Shown piece by piece: positions 25,585 through 34,828 of a DNA stretch of 64,000 bases (its first letter is position 1; each line of letters starts with the position of its first letter). The stretch spans positions 1-64,000 of the forward strand of contig DIWN01000041.1 of NCBI GenBank assembly GCA_002423495.1, read 5' to 3'. A program made the position numbers and the translations under genes. The notes beneath the pieces are model-generated. The model did not search any database. It saw nothing but the letters and a program-made list of their open reading frames with translations, and had not been told where the DNA came from. The stretch comes from Anaerolineaceae bacterium UBA6105. Lineage in GTDB: Bacteria; Chloroflexota; Anaerolineae; Anaerolineales; Anaerolineaceae.

Positions 25585-28578
25585 CTAAAAGCCTTCCAGC
25601 CTGGAGATATCCGCAAATGGTTTGAGTAATCCCGAAATCGCCTGCAGCATTCCCAGCCGGGTATTCCGAAGCGGTTCATCCTCAACCATTACCAACACCT
25701 TGTCAAAAAACCCGTTGATTACCGGCACGAGCTGTTCGATTTGATCCAAGGCATTCTCAAAGTCCGGTTCATTTTTCAGCCTTTGCTGGGCTTTTTGAAA
25801 AGATTCAAACAGAACTTTTTCTTCAGGTTCCACCAAGAGGCTGCTTTCAACCGTAAATTCCTGTTCCAAATCACGGGTCATGCGCAAACAGCGACTATAC
25901 GCAGGCAAGATCATGCCCCAATCGTCCCTGGCAATCCAGGCGCTCAAGACACCAGCCTGCTCAGCAGCAATCGCCGGATTGTTGGCGTTGACCTGCTCCA
26001 CGGCGTCCACGATGTCATAGCGGAAGCCCTTCTCCAGAAGCAGTCCATGCAACCTGCCCGCCACGAATTCGGCAGCTGCTTCAACTACATCCGGCTTCAC
26101 TTCCACTGGCTGCAAATCCGCTGCCAATTCCAAAGCTTCGTGGACGTCAAAGGGAATCTGCTTCTCAATCAAAAGCTGCACCAGCCCCAGCGCGGTACGC
26201 CTGAGGGCAAAGGGGTCCTTGTTTCCAGTCGGCGCAAGACCAACCGCAAACAGCCCGGCAATTGAATCCAGTCGGTCAGCCAAGCCAACGCACACTCCTG
26301 CCCAGCCTTCAGGCAGACGGTCTTCCATCGTGCGGGGAAGATAGTGCTCAAAGATGCCCTGGGCAACTTCCGCGGTTTCGCCGGATTTCTCAGCGTAGTA
26401 GCGCCCCATGACGCCTTGCAGGCTGGTCATTTCAACCACCATCTGGCTGGCAAGGTCTGCCTTAGACAGCTCGGCCACGCGCCCGGCGGTGAGCTGATCG
26501 GTTTCGTTCAGCTCCAATTTCGAACCGAGTTGACTGCTCAATTCCTGGATGCGCTGGGTCTTCCCAAGCATCGACCCGAGTTCCTTTTGGAAGGTCAGTT
26601 TTTCCAGTTCAGGCACAAAATCTGCCAGTTTCTGCTGCAGATCCTCACGAATGAAAAATTCAGCGTCGGCAAAGCGGGCGTGTACCACCTGCAAATTGCC
26701 ATCCACTACCATTTCGGCAAATTCCAAATTTCCGTTGCGAACGATGATGAAATGATTGGTCAGAGCGCCATCGGCATTGATCACCGGGAAATAGCGCTGA
26801 TGCTTCTTCATCACACTGATCAACACTTCTGGCGGCAGGTTCTGAAGGTAGCGCTGCTCAAAGCTGCCTAGCAGGGATGCAGGTCTTTCCACCAGGTTGC
26901 TGACTTCCACAAGCAAGTCGGGGTCTTTTGCCAGCGTGCCGCCGGCTTTTTCTGCCAAGGCCAGCGCTTGTTTCCAGATCGCCTCGCGCCTTTCTTCAGA
27001 ATCAAGAATGATGCCCTGCTGCTGCAGGTAAAGTGGATAATCTGAAGTGGACTGCAGTACTTTTTCAGCCTCTTGAGAGAAGCGCAAGCCATGCGTCACG
27101 CGTCCGGACTCTAATCCCGCATAGTCAAACGGGATGGTGATCTCTCCGAACAATGCCACCAGCCAGCGGATCGGGCGCGAGAAACTTACACCGCTGTCGT
27201 TCCAGCTCATGGACTTGGTGAAACGCAGATTTGCAATCACTCCTGGAAGTGCCTCAGCCAAAATTTCGAGCGTGGGCTTACCAGCTTCGTGCATCTCCAC
27301 GACCACGTAGCGGCCATTTTCAAAATCGCGCACCTGCAGCTGCTCAACGTCCACCCCACGACTGCGGGCAAATCCTTCCGCGGTTTTGGTGGGTTTCCCT
27401 TCGGAGTCAAATGCCCGGTCGGCAGGCGGACCTTTCACCTCGAGCTTGCGTTCAGCCTGGCGGGTTTGAAGCGCTTCCACCTGTGCCACCAGGCGGCGCG
27501 GGGTACCTTGCACCCGCAAATCAGCAAACTCCAGACGTGCGTCGCTTAGCAGAGTTCTCATTTGCAGTTCCAGGTTGGTGATGGCAGCATCCAGATCCGC
27601 GGTTGGCAGCTCTTCGCAGCCAATCTCAAACAGAAAGTCCGCACGTTCTTCGCTGATTTCAGGTAAAGCCTTCTTCTCAAGCACCAACACCGGCTGTTCG
27701 CCTTTCATCCAGGGGAAGCCCATCTCTTCGCGCTGGGCACGGTAGGACTCAGCAACCTTGCGTGAAAGTTCGCGCATCTTGCCAAACAAAGCCTGGCGCT
27801 CAGTGAAGCCGACTGCTCCACGCGCGTCAAGTACGTTGAAAGTATGCGAGCATTTAATGATGTTGTCATAAGCCGGCAGCACCAATCCTTTTTCGAGGGC
27901 ATTCTCCGCTTCTTTGGTGAACAAGGAAAACATCTGCCTGAGATTGGGCACATCCGCGACTTCATAATAGTAGGTGGAGTGTTCACGCTCCGCCACCTGG
28001 TAAACGTCCCCATAGGAACGGTTTTCATTCCAGCGGATCAATTTGAAATCGCGCACTTTTTGCAAGCTCATGGCAATGCGCTCAAGTCCGTAAGTAATTT
28101 CCACCGCGGGCACATCCAAAACGATCCCACCCGCCTGTTGGAAGTACGTGAATTGGGTAATTTCCTGTCCGTCCAGCCAGACTTCCCAGCCAAGACCCCA
28201 AGCGGAAAGCGCCGGTGACTCCCAGTTATCTTCCACGAAGCGGATGTCGTGCTGCTCCGGGTCGATTCCAAGCGCGAGCAATGAGTTCAGATAGAGTTCC
28301 TGCGGATTTCCGGGATCGGGTTTGAGAATTACCTGGAATTGGGTGTGCTGCTGCAGTCGGTTTGGGTTGATGCCATAACGCCCATCATCCGGCCGTACTG
28401 AAGGTTCCACATAAGCAACGCGCCACGGCTCCGGACCAAGCACACGCAAAAAGGTGGCGGGATTCATCGTGCCGGCGCCAACCTGGGAGTAGTAGGGTTG
28501 CCAGATCAGGCAGCCTTGCCCTGCCCAGTAAGTTTGCAGTTTGAAGATGATGGATTGAAAATCTAATGCAGTAGTCAT
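25585..28578 (-). CDS. glyQS: glycyl-tRNA synthetase, fused alpha and beta chains
   Basis: A 997-residue single-chain enzyme that charges tRNA-Gly. Residues 1-300 are the catalytic alpha chain: [53 protein letters not shown] and the [13 protein letters not shown] motif. After a short linker (about 300-320) the beta chain begins at [17 protein letters not shown], with the RFTKSMSW region, the HD-like central part and a C-terminal anticodon-binding domain. In most bacteria glyQ and glyS are separate; fused forms are known, for example in Chlamydia. The start at 28578 has CGAGGA 7-8 bases upstream. Confidence 0.95.
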   Translation of the reverse strand: MTTALDFQSIIFKLQTYWAGQGCLIWQPYYSQVGAGTMNPATFLRVLGPEPWRVAYVEPSVRPDDGRYGINPNRLQQHTQFQVILKPDPGNPQELYLNSLLALGIDPEQHDIRFVEDNWESPALSAWGLGWEVWLDGQEITQFTYFQQAGGIVLDVPAVEITYGLERIAMSLQKVRDFKLIRWNENRSYGDVYQVAEREHSTYYYEVADVPNLRQMFSLFTKEAENALEKGLVLPAYDNIIKCSHTFNVLDARGAVGFTERQALFGKMRELSRKVAESYRAQREEMGFPWMKGEQPVLVLEKKALPEISEERADFLFEIGCEELPTADLDAAITNLELQMRTLLSDARLEFADLRVQGTPRRLVAQVEALQTRQAERKLEVKGPPADRAFDSEGKPTKTAEGFARSRGVDVEQLQVRDFENGRYVVVEMHEAGKPTLEILAEALPGVIANLRFTKSMSWNDSGVSFSRPIRWLVALFGEITIPFDYAGLESGRVTHGLRFSQEAEKVLQSTSDYPLYLQQQGIILDSEERREAIWKQALALAEKAGGTLAKDPDLLVEVSNLVERPASLLGSFEQRYLQNLPPEVLISVMKKHQRYFPVINADGALTNHFIIVRNGNLEFAEMVVDGNLQVVHARFADAEFFIREDLQQKLADFVPELEKLTFQKELGSMLGKTQRIQELSSQLGSKLELNETDQLTAGRVAELSKADLASQMVVEMTSLQGVMGRYYAEKSGETAEVAQGIFEHYLPRTMEDRLPEGWAGVCVGLADRLDSIAGLFAVGLAPTGNKDPFALRRTALGLVQLLIEKQIPFDVHEALELAADLQPVEVKPDVVEAAAEFVAGRLHGLLLEKGFRYDIVDAVEQVNANNPAIAAEQAGVLSAWIARDDWGMILPAYSRCLRMTRDLEQEFTVESSLLVEPEEKVLFESFQKAQQRLKNEPDFENALDQIEQLVPVINGFFDKVLVMVEDEPLRNTRLGMLQAISGLLKPFADISRLEGF

Positions 28579-28639
28579 CGCGAATCCTCGTGGTTGATTT
28601 AACAAATTGATTATACATCAGCAAAATGGGGGCGGCAGA

Positions 28640-29160
28640 AATGGCAGTGAACGCATTGACATGTACACGCGGTCCTCTTACCTCAAGGTCTCGATGTAAC
28701 AATGGACGCCTGCGGCGAAAACCTGTGCACGGGCAGCCCGCGCCTTGCTCCGCCGGCGGGGTACTTCGTAAGCCCGGCACAATCGGGTATTCATAGGCAG
28801 ATCGCCACGCTCGCTTCGCTCCCTCGCGATGACGGAATGATCGTGCCGTCGTCCTGGGTAGGGGCACGGCATGCCGTGCCTGCCCTGGTAGCAAACCAAG
28901 CGGGTAACCACAGGGGTTACCCCTACCCGGAAAATTCATCATACTATTACTTGGCTTCTTAATGAAGGTCTCAACGTGATAACGGACGCCACGGCTGAAA
29001 AGTTTTCCCATCACCGGTTCGGGCGAAGCATTCTTAACAGACAATATTGAACTAACAACAAAATCTTTTTGGAATGCTTCGCCCCTACTCAATTAACCTA
29101 AACCAGACTCTTTCTCGCCGGTTTCCTGACCCTGTTCGATGATGCCTGGAGACCTTCGGT
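28640..29160. repeat. intergenic repeats between glyQS and recO
   Basis: About 650 bp (28606-29252) separate two minus-strand genes. A reversed GGCAGATCGCCACGCTCGC...CCTCGCGATGAC element is at 28795-28832. A composite at 28855-28937 carries the GGCACGGCATGCCGTGCC palindrome and GGTAACCACAGGGGTTACC. Two copies of AAGGTCTC(A/G)A(C/T)GT-AC-(A/G)GACGCC...GGC-GAAAA occur at 28683-28720 and 28963-29000. A TGGAGACCTTCGGTCAAAAACC copy is at 29147-29168. No credible gene is seen. Confidence 0.65.
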
Positions 29161-29161
29161 C

Positions 29162-29193
29162 AAAAACCTTGCAAGGTCAGGAGACCTTGCAAG
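29162..29193 (-). terminator. terminator of the glmU-corC-cdd-recO operon
   Basis: On the minus strand CTTGCAAGGTC-TCCT-GACCTTGCAAG (11-bp perfect stem, 29168-29193) is followed by GTTTTTG. It lies 60 bp past the recO stop. Confidence 0.75.
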
Positions 29194-29252
29194 AACTGGA
29201 TCTTGCAAGAACAAAAACTTTCTTTATTTACTTTTAGAATTTAAACAAGAAT

Positions 29253-30011
29253 TTACGAAACAGCTTTCAGAAATCCAGGCGTCCGCAGGCCGTACTCCAA
29301 GAGGTAGGTCAGATAGTGTTCAAACAAGCTTGCGAGTTCCGCCTCAATCTCGGGAGGGATGACAAGGTTTTTGAGCTTGCTCCAAGAGCTGCGCTGCAAA
29401 TGCCGCCAATACTTCAAGGCTCCCAGGCTGACCTTCCAGGCGCCCGGATCCGCAGACAGCGACCTGGGGCAAAGTACGCCGCCCAGTTTGCCTGAGAAGA
29501 ATTGATCTTCGGGTTTAATTTTCTCCCCGCAAGCCACACAAACCTGCAATTGCGGTTTAAAACCCAGCAAATCCATCAGCTGAACCTCATAGTAATGCAC
29601 CACGGTTTGCGCAGGGCTGCCCTCGTCGAGCCGGGCTAATGTGTTGACCAATAAATTGTAAAGCGGGCGGTTTTCGCCTTCCTCATAGGTAAAGCGGTCC
29701 AGCAATTCAACAACGTAAGCTGCGTAAGCGATCAGTGTGAGGTCAGCGCGCAGGTTTTCGTAGGTGCTTTGGGCTTCCGCCTGTGTGATCACGTCCAGGT
29801 TGCGTCCCTTGGCGAGCATCAGTTCCACGCGGGAAAACGGCTCAAGGTGGCCTGCCTTTCGGCTGCGCATCTTGCGAATCCCCTTGGCAATCGCCGACAC
29901 CTTGCCGTATTCCAAAGTGTAAAAACTCAGAATCCGGTCCGCCTCACCAACCTCCACATGCCGCAGCACAACCCCCTGAGCACGATAGCTGCGAGAATCC
30001 GGACTTGCCAT
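29253..30011 (-). CDS. recO: DNA repair protein RecO
   Basis: A 252-residue recombination mediator that loads RecA with RecR. The N-terminal OB fold begins SYRAQGVVLRHVEVGEADRILSFYT, and the helical domain follows from about residue 85. The zinc-finger region reads CVACGEKI ... GVLCPRSLS, so the fourth Cys of the usual CxxC/CxxC set is replaced by Ser. It lies 11 bp after cdd and is the last gene of the operon. Confidence 0.93.
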   Translation of the reverse strand: MASPDSRSYRAQGVVLRHVEVGEADRILSFYTLEYGKVSAIAKGIRKMRSRKAGHLEPFSRVELMLAKGRNLDVITQAEAQSTYENLRADLTLIAYAAYVVELLDRFTYEEGENRPLYNLLVNTLARLDEGSPAQTVVHYYEVQLMDLLGFKPQLQVCVACGEKIKPEDQFFSGKLGGVLCPRSLSADPGAWKVSLGALKYWRHLQRSSWSKLKNLVIPPEIEAELASLFEHYLTYLLEYGLRTPGFLKAVS

Positions 30012-30022
30012 GGTTGGTCAGT

Positions 30023-30439
30023 CTATTCCCGGTCTAAATCATCCGGACCAAAGGAACGCGGCAGAAGCTCCCCAAGGGTGAATTCCTCTTCAACACTGCC
30101 ATCGACGCTTGTGAGAATAACCGGCATATCCAGGCTGGCAAATTCGCGCATCACTTGCCGGCAAGCTCCGCAGGGGGAGCCGGCATTGCGCGTGACGACA
30201 GCAATCGCCAATATTTTCCGGTTGCCCTCGGAAATCGCTTTGTTAATTGCCACTCTCTCGGCACAGAGCCCGGAAGGGTGCGCTGAGTTTTCGATGTTTG
30301 CGCCCCCGTAAACCAGGCCGTCCTCTGCCAGTACTGCCGCGCCAACCGGATAGTTGGAATAGGGCGAATAGCTGTTTTTGAGATATTGTTTTGCCGTAGC
30401 AATCAGGGTCTCACGAGAGTTATTTGCCAGCGTTTCCAT
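30023..30439 (-). CDS. cdd: cytidine deaminase
   Basis: A 138-residue homotetrameric-type cytidine deaminase converting cytidine and deoxycytidine to uridine forms. The catalytic motif SGLCAERVAIN supplies the Cys ligand and catalytic Glu; GSPCGACRQVMREF supplies the other two zinc Cys. The N-terminal YSPYSNYPVGAAVL is typical. The ATG at 30439 overlaps the corC end by 20 bp; an upstream GTG at 30469 is possible, as neither has a strong ribosome binding site. With upp elsewhere in the window it serves pyrimidine salvage. Confidence 0.93.
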   Translation of the reverse strand: METLANNSRETLIATAKQYLKNSYSPYSNYPVGAAVLAEDGLVYGGANIENSAHPSGLCAERVAINKAISEGNRKILAIAVVTRNAGSPCGACRQVMREFASLDMPVILTSVDGSVEEEFTLGELLPRSFGPDDLDRE

Positions 30440-31700
30440 CTTCGTTTTCTTTCTGGGAAGCTTCTTCACCCAACCTGCGCACTTTCACCTTGATGATACG
30501 CCTTGCAACCACCTGCTCCACCGTGAATTCAAATTCTTCGTCTGTCACAACCTCACCCGGCTGGGGCACCCTGCCAAGCTGACCGTAAATAAAGCCGCCC
30601 AGGGTATCCGCATATTCATCCGAGAGTGAAGCATTCGTGATGAAATTAAACTCGTCAATTGTTGCGCGCCCCAGGATCACATAAGTATTTTCGTCAATCT
30701 GCTCGAAGAGGCTCTCTTCTCCCTGGTCATACTCATCGCGGATTTCGCCAACAATTTCTTCGACGATGTCTTCCAGTGTTACCACACCAGCCACGCCGCC
30801 ATACTCATCGACCACCAGCACCATGTGAACCCCGCGGGACTGCATCTCCGTCAGGAGCTCATCCACCTTCTTGGCTTCAGGCACAAAGTAAGCCTGCCGC
30901 AAGAGCTGCCGCTGCGCCGCGATCGTGTCACTACCATCGACAACGGCCAGCAGGTCCTTGGCGTAGAGCAAACCCACTACGTTATCAATCGAGTCCTCGT
31001 AGACTGGCACACGCGAATGCCCCGCCTTGATGAACTCATGGCGCGCGTCGCTGATGGTGGTGTTCACCTCCAGCGCCAGCACGTCCATGCGAGGGACCAT
31101 GATTTCTTTGGCCATTGTCTCGCTAAAGCGAAAAATGGAATAAATCATTTCCCGCTCGCCCTTCTCAAGCGTGCTTTCCGGCTGTTCGTTCTCCACCCAG
31201 TCCCTGAGCGATTCATCTGTTACCGTGAGGGTAACTTTTTCGGCGTGTTCCCCAAGCACGGATGTCATTATGCGCGTCAGAGGAGAGACAAGGAATGAGA
31301 TGAATGAAACCACACCTGTAAAGCGAATAGCCGCCTGGTCTGGTGCGTCCAGAATTTTGCGTTCAATAAAGAATTCCAACAGGCTCAGGACCAAAAAAGT
31401 CCCAAAAATGATCAGTGCGACCAGCCAGTAATTTTGGAGTGCAAATATTTGAACAGAGATCAGGGCTACAACCGTTGCCACAAAAAAATGACAGACAATC
31501 AAGCCCAAACGCAAAGCCGTCCGAAGCCCAGTCTTGCTGAAAAGCTGGATGGTTTTTTCAACCTTTGCGTTATGCCCACTCGCCAGGCCTGTCAGGTAAG
31601 GCAACCGGGCGTGTGTAAAGGAGGATTTCGCGGCAGAAGCCAACAAACTAAAGAAGACTCCAACGCCAAGGGCTATCCAAAGCCCGATTTCTTCATTCAC
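30420..31700 (-). CDS. HlyC/CorC family protein (DUF21-CBS-CorC)
   Basis: A 426-residue membrane protein. The N-terminal DUF21/CNNM transmembrane domain spans about 1-190 (four spans). A pair of CBS domains follows (about 205-325; MVPRMDVLALEVN ... VPVYEDSIDNVVGLLYAKDLL ... VLVVDEYGGVAGVVTLEDIVEEIVGEI), then the C-terminal CorC_HlyC domain (about 340-415; TYVILGRATIDEFN). The family is linked to magnesium/cobalt efflux and ion homeostasis. The GTG start at 31700 has AAAGGAT 6 bases upstream and overlaps the glmU end by 8 bp. Confidence 0.9.
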   Translation of the reverse strand: MNEEIGLWIALGVGVFFSLLASAAKSSFTHARLPYLTGLASGHNAKVEKTIQLFSKTGLRTALRLGLIVCHFFVATVVALISVQIFALQNYWLVALIIFGTFLVLSLLEFFIERKILDAPDQAAIRFTGVVSFISFLVSPLTRIMTSVLGEHAEKVTLTVTDESLRDWVENEQPESTLEKGEREMIYSIFRFSETMAKEIMVPRMDVLALEVNTTISDARHEFIKAGHSRVPVYEDSIDNVVGLLYAKDLLAVVDGSDTIAAQRQLLRQAYFVPEAKKVDELLTEMQSRGVHMVLVVDEYGGVAGVVTLEDIVEEIVGEIRDEYDQGEESLFEQIDENTYVILGRATIDEFNFITNASLSDEYADTLGGFIYGQLGRVPQPGEVVTDEEFEFTVEQVVARRIIKVKVRRLGEEASQKENEDGNAGK

Positions 31701-33057
31701 AGTTATCCTTTCTTTCCTTGGGTCTGGCAGGCACTCCAACCACCAACGTGTCGTCCGGCACGTCGTGCGTTACGACCGCACCCGCACCCGTTTTGGCTCG
31801 CTTGCCAATCTTTAGTGGAGCAACCAGCATTGTATCGCTCCCAATAAATGTTTCATCCCCGATTTCGGTTGGATGCTTTGTTTTACCGTCAAAATTGCAG
31901 GTGATCGTACCTGCACCAATATTCACATCCCGCCCAATGGTCGCATTGCCAATGTACGAGAAGTGACCCATTTTTGTGTGCTCTCCGAGCGTGGAGTCCT
32001 TCACTTCGCCAAAGTTGCCCAGGTGGACGTAGTCCAGCAGAACTGCGCCTTTTCTCAAATGGCAGAACGGTCCCATCGTGACGTAGCGGCCGATGGTGGC
32101 TTTTTCTGCCACCGAGTATTGAATGACCGAGTGGTCACCCACACTGGTATGCAGCAGGGTAGTGTCGGGACCGATAGCACAATTCTCACCGATGGAAGTT
32201 TTGCCGCGCAGGTAGGTGTTCGGGAACAGAACTGTATCCTGACCGATGGTCACGTCCATTTCTACCGTGGTGGTTTCCGGGTCGATAAAGCTCACGCCTG
32301 CCAGCATCCACTGCCGGTTCACACGCGCGCGCATTGCCCGTTCGCAATCCGCCAGGTCTACCCGGTTGTTGATCCCCAACCCTTCAGCGGCATCCTCCAA
32401 CACCAAAGCTTCCACGTTCTTGCCCTGCAAGATTGCCAGTTCAACCAGGTCAGTGATATAAAACTCGCCTTTGGGTGAAGGTTTCAACTCTGCCAGGCTC
32501 TGCCACATCCACTCTGCGTCAAAGCAGTAAGCCGAGATGTTGTATTCACGGATCTTCAGCTGCTCAGGCGTGGCGACGGCTTCTTCCACGATGGCGCTCA
32601 CTTTGCCATCCGCCGAACGCACCACGCGCCCAAATCCACGCGGCAGGTCGCCAATGACACTCGTCATCGTGATGGTGCTGCTGGTTTCGTGGTGAATTTT
32701 AATCAGGCGTTCGATTGTTTCAGGGCGCAGCATTGGCATATCGCCAAAGGTGACCAGGACGATCTCGGCTTTACCGCGCAGTTGATCTTCGGCTGAGCGT
32801 ACAGCATGCCCGGTGCCAAGTTGTTCCGCCTGCAGAGCAAAGCTGACCTTTTCGCCATAGGTACGCGCGATTTCTTCACGCACGAGCTCGCTGCCGTAGC
32901 CTGTCACAATCACCGGCGGCAGATCCGCCTCGGGCAAAACGGCATCCAGGGCATGGAAAACGATGGGTTTACCAAGCACTGTGTGGAGGGTCTTGGGTAA
33001 GCTGGAATGCATGCGCTTGCCCAAGCCAGCGGCTAAAATTACAGATGCGATTGTCAT
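31693..33057 (-). CDS. glmU: bifunctional GlmU (GlcNAc-1-P uridyltransferase / GlcN-1-P acetyltransferase)
   Basis: A 454-residue enzyme making UDP-GlcNAc for the cell wall. The N-terminal nucleotidyltransferase has LAAGLGKRMHSSLPKTLH (residues 8-25) and EQLGTGHAV. The C-terminal left-handed beta helix contains hexapeptide repeats (IGENCAIGPDTTLLHTSVGD, IGRYVTMGPF) and the acetyltransferase residues in YIGNATIGRDVNIGAGTITCNFDGK. GGAGAT precedes the ATG by 6 bases. It is the first protein gene after tRNA-Gln, with a terminator-like hairpin ending 17 bases upstream of its start. Confidence 0.95.
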   Translation of the reverse strand: MTIASVILAAGLGKRMHSSLPKTLHTVLGKPIVFHALDAVLPEADLPPVIVTGYGSELVREEIARTYGEKVSFALQAEQLGTGHAVRSAEDQLRGKAEIVLVTFGDMPMLRPETIERLIKIHHETSSTITMTSVIGDLPRGFGRVVRSADGKVSAIVEEAVATPEQLKIREYNISAYCFDAEWMWQSLAELKPSPKGEFYITDLVELAILQGKNVEALVLEDAAEGLGINNRVDLADCERAMRARVNRQWMLAGVSFIDPETTTVEMDVTIGQDTVLFPNTYLRGKTSIGENCAIGPDTTLLHTSVGDHSVIQYSVAEKATIGRYVTMGPFCHLRKGAVLLDYVHLGNFGEVKDSTLGEHTKMGHFSYIGNATIGRDVNIGAGTITCNFDGKTKHPTEIGDETFIGSDTMLVAPLKIGKRAKTGAGAVVTHDVPDDTLVVGVPARPKERKDNCE

Positions 33058-33073
33058 ATTAATCTCCGGGAAT

Positions 33074-33107
33074 TAAAAAAACAGACAGCAGTCCAAAACG
33101 GACTGTC
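33074..33107 (-). terminator. terminator/attenuator between tRNA-Gln and glmU
   Basis: On the minus strand GACAGTCC-GTTTT-GGACTGCTGTC (stem with a 2-nt bulge, 33084-33107) is followed by TG and seven T residues. It ends 17 bases before the glmU ATG, so it separates the tRNA transcript from glmU or attenuates read-through. Confidence 0.75.
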
Positions 33108-33163
33108 AGCCTCGCTATCATCAAAACTTAGATCGTCAGATTGTTTATCCACAATAAATCAGG

Positions 33164-33234
33164 CCGGGGCACTTGGAGTCGAACCAAGATCAGCGGATTC
33201 AAAGTCCGATGTGCTGCCATTGCACCATGCCCCA
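33164..33234 (-). tRNA. tRNA-Gln (UUG)
   Basis: On the minus strand the acceptor TGGGGCA (33228-33234) pairs with TGCCCCG (33165-33171). The D arm is GTGC...GCAC, the anticodon loop is CTTTGAA with anticodon TTG, and the T arm is CTTGG-TTCGACT-CCAAG. The first acceptor pair is U-G and pair 27-43 is mismatched; the rest is regular. CCA is not encoded. Confidence 0.93.
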
Positions 33235-33245
33235 ACGTAGCCAAT

Positions 33246-33274
33246 ATTTTAGCATACAATTGAAACCATGCCAA
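33246..33274 (-). promoter_or_regulatory. promoter of tRNA-Gln
   Basis: On the minus strand TTGGCA (33269-33274), 17 bp spacer, TAAAAT (33246-33251), placing the start about 6 bases before the tRNA 5' end. Confidence 0.65.
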
Positions 33275-33335
33275 CATTTGCCAGTCCAATGTGTCGGCCA
33301 TTTTGTTAATAAGAGATTGTTTTAAGGACATTCGT

Positions 33336-33480
33336 GTCATCCTGAGGAACGAAGGATCTCGCCCTTTTGCCTTCAAGATTCTTCGCTGGCGCTCAGAATG
33401 ACCAACCCTTTGTCATCCTGAGGAACGAAGGATCTCGCCTTCTTGCCTTCAAGACTCTTCGTAAAAGAGCACAGAATGAC
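33336..33480. repeat. two tandem GTCATCCTGAGGAACGAAGG repeats
   Basis: Copies at 33336-33402 and 33412-33480. Each starts GTCATCCTGAGGAACGAAGG, continues ATCTCGCC...CTTGCCTTCAAGA(T/C)TCTTCG, and ends CAGAATGAC. The ends GTCATCCTGAG and CTCAGAATGAC are imperfect inverted repeats, so each copy can fold as a long hairpin. Confidence 0.8.
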
Positions 33481-33490
33481 AGACAAATAC

Positions 33491-33515
33491 AAAAAAACCG
33501 CCCGTTGCCGGACGG
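33491..33515 (-). terminator. terminator of the opp operon
   Basis: On the minus strand CCGTCCG-GCAA-CGGGCGG (7-bp stem with one G-U pair, 33498-33515) is followed by seven T residues, 16 bp past the last gene. Confidence 0.85.
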
Positions 33516-33530
33516 TACTTCGCAAATTTT

Positions 33531-33809
33531 TTACCTGAAAAGAACTTTTGTCAGAAAGAGTACAAGCAAAATCCAGGTCAGGGAAAACACTGAAGCAATC
33601 AACAGTCCTGCCTTAAGAGCGCCCCAGGTATACAATCTCACCTCACGGTCAGTCATACCCGTACCAAAAGGCGACGCTTGGCTGATTTCACGTTCTGGCA
33701 CTCGACCGAAATTATGGCGCCGATCGTACCAGGGCATGCCCTCAACGTTCATGTCGACGATTGTGCGACCATCGTCGTCATCAAATTGCTTTGTCTGAAT
33801 CTTCGTCAA
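33531..33809 (-). CDS. small membrane protein at the end of the opp operon
   Basis: A 92-residue protein with a hydrophilic, charged N-terminus (KQFDDDDGRTIVDMNVEGMPWYD) and one C-terminal membrane span (ALKAGLLIASVFSLTWILLVLFLTKVLF). No family is recognised. It begins with TTG, preceded by AAGGAA 6 bases upstream, and overlaps oppF by 29 bp, so it is translated from the opp mRNA. The TTG choice rests on that ribosome binding site. Confidence 0.65.
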   Translation of the reverse strand: MTKIQTKQFDDDDGRTIVDMNVEGMPWYDRRHNFGRVPEREISQASPFGTGMTDREVRLYTWGALKAGLLIASVFSLTWILLVLFLTKVLFR

Positions 33810-34827
33810 CTAAGGTTCCTTGCTCATTATAAAGATGGCATACCACTACATGTCCGGGCTCGATCTCGCGGGTTTGGGGAACGTCGGTCTTGCAAATGGG
33901 CATCGCAAACCGGCAGCGCGTGTGGAACTTGCAGCCTTTAGGTGGATTCGCGGGTGAGGGAATGCTGCCCTCCAAAATGATCCGCTTACTCTTGTAATTC
34001 GGGTCCGGCACTGGTACTGCGCTCAGCAAAGCCTGGGTATAGGGGTGCAGCGGGTTCTCAAATATGAGTGCCTTCTCGCCGTACTCCACCAGGTCGCCCA
34101 GATACATGACGCCGACATAGTCGGAGATGTGCTGGACCACAGAAAGGTCGTGTGAAATGAATAGGTATGCCATTTCACGCTGGTTCTGCAAATCTTCCAG
34201 CAAGTTGATAATTTGGGCTTGAATCGAGACATCCAGCGCCGAAACGGGCTCGTCACAAACCACAAATTCAGGCTTTAATGCCAGCGACCTTGCCACACAA
34301 ATTCGCTGCCGCTGCCCGCCGGAGAACTCGTGCGGATAGCGATCTTTCTGATACGGCTGCAAGCCGCAAGAAAGCATGACATCATCAATGTAATCATTGA
34401 ATTCATCCTCAGAAACTAGTTCGTGCTCACGCACCGCTTCTCCGATGATTTCGCTCACAGGCATACGAGGGCTCAGGCTGGAATAGGGATCCTGGAAGAT
34501 CATTTGCATCCTGGGGCGCAAAGCTCGCATTCCTTTCCTGTCCAGTGTCATGATGTCTGTGCCATCAAAAACTACATGACCAGCAGTCGGTTTCAGCAAA
34601 CGCAGCAATGTCTTGCCTACAGTAGTCTTACCACAACCAGATTCGCCCACCAAGCCCATGGTCTTGCCGCGTTCAATCCTAAAGCTGATATCGTCCACAG
34701 CCTTCACGTACCCCACCACGCGCTGCATCAACCCAGCCTTGATCGGGAAATACTGTTTGAGGTTCTTCACCTCGACAATATGACGACCATTGCCATTGGA
34801 GTTGTTACTTGTTAGATTATTTTCCAT
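33781..34827 (-). CDS. oppF: oligopeptide ABC transporter ATP-binding protein OppF
   Basis: A 348-residue ATPase. Walker A is GESGCGKTT, signature FSGGQRQRICVARSLAL, Walker B FVVCDEPVSALDVS, and the H-loop FISHDLSVV. The C-terminal oligo_HPY extension has PANPPKGCKFHTRCRFAMPIC, whose cysteines resemble the Fe-S-like C-terminal motif of Opp/Dpp ATPases. The start at 34827 (MENNLTS) lies one base after the oppD stop. Confidence 0.93.
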   Translation of the reverse strand: MENNLTSNNSNGNGRHIVEVKNLKQYFPIKAGLMQRVVGYVKAVDDISFRIERGKTMGLVGESGCGKTTVGKTLLRLLKPTAGHVVFDGTDIMTLDRKGMRALRPRMQMIFQDPYSSLSPRMPVSEIIGEAVREHELVSEDEFNDYIDDVMLSCGLQPYQKDRYPHEFSGGQRQRICVARSLALKPEFVVCDEPVSALDVSIQAQIINLLEDLQNQREMAYLFISHDLSVVQHISDYVGVMYLGDLVEYGEKALIFENPLHPYTQALLSAVPVPDPNYKSKRIILEGSIPSPANPPKGCKFHTRCRFAMPICKTDVPQTREIEPGHVVVCHLYNEQGTLVDEDSDKAI

Positions 34828-34828
34828 A

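Noticed and set aside
28385..29092. A 235-codon minus-strand frame upstream of glyQS
   Set aside because: It covers repeats and then the glyQS start in another frame; no domain is seen.
33128..33480. Frames over tRNA-Gln and the tandem repeats
   Set aside because: They cross a tRNA gene and repeat DNA.
33160..33480. Integration site at tRNA-Gln
   Set aside because: No integrase and no duplicated tRNA 3' end were found nearby.
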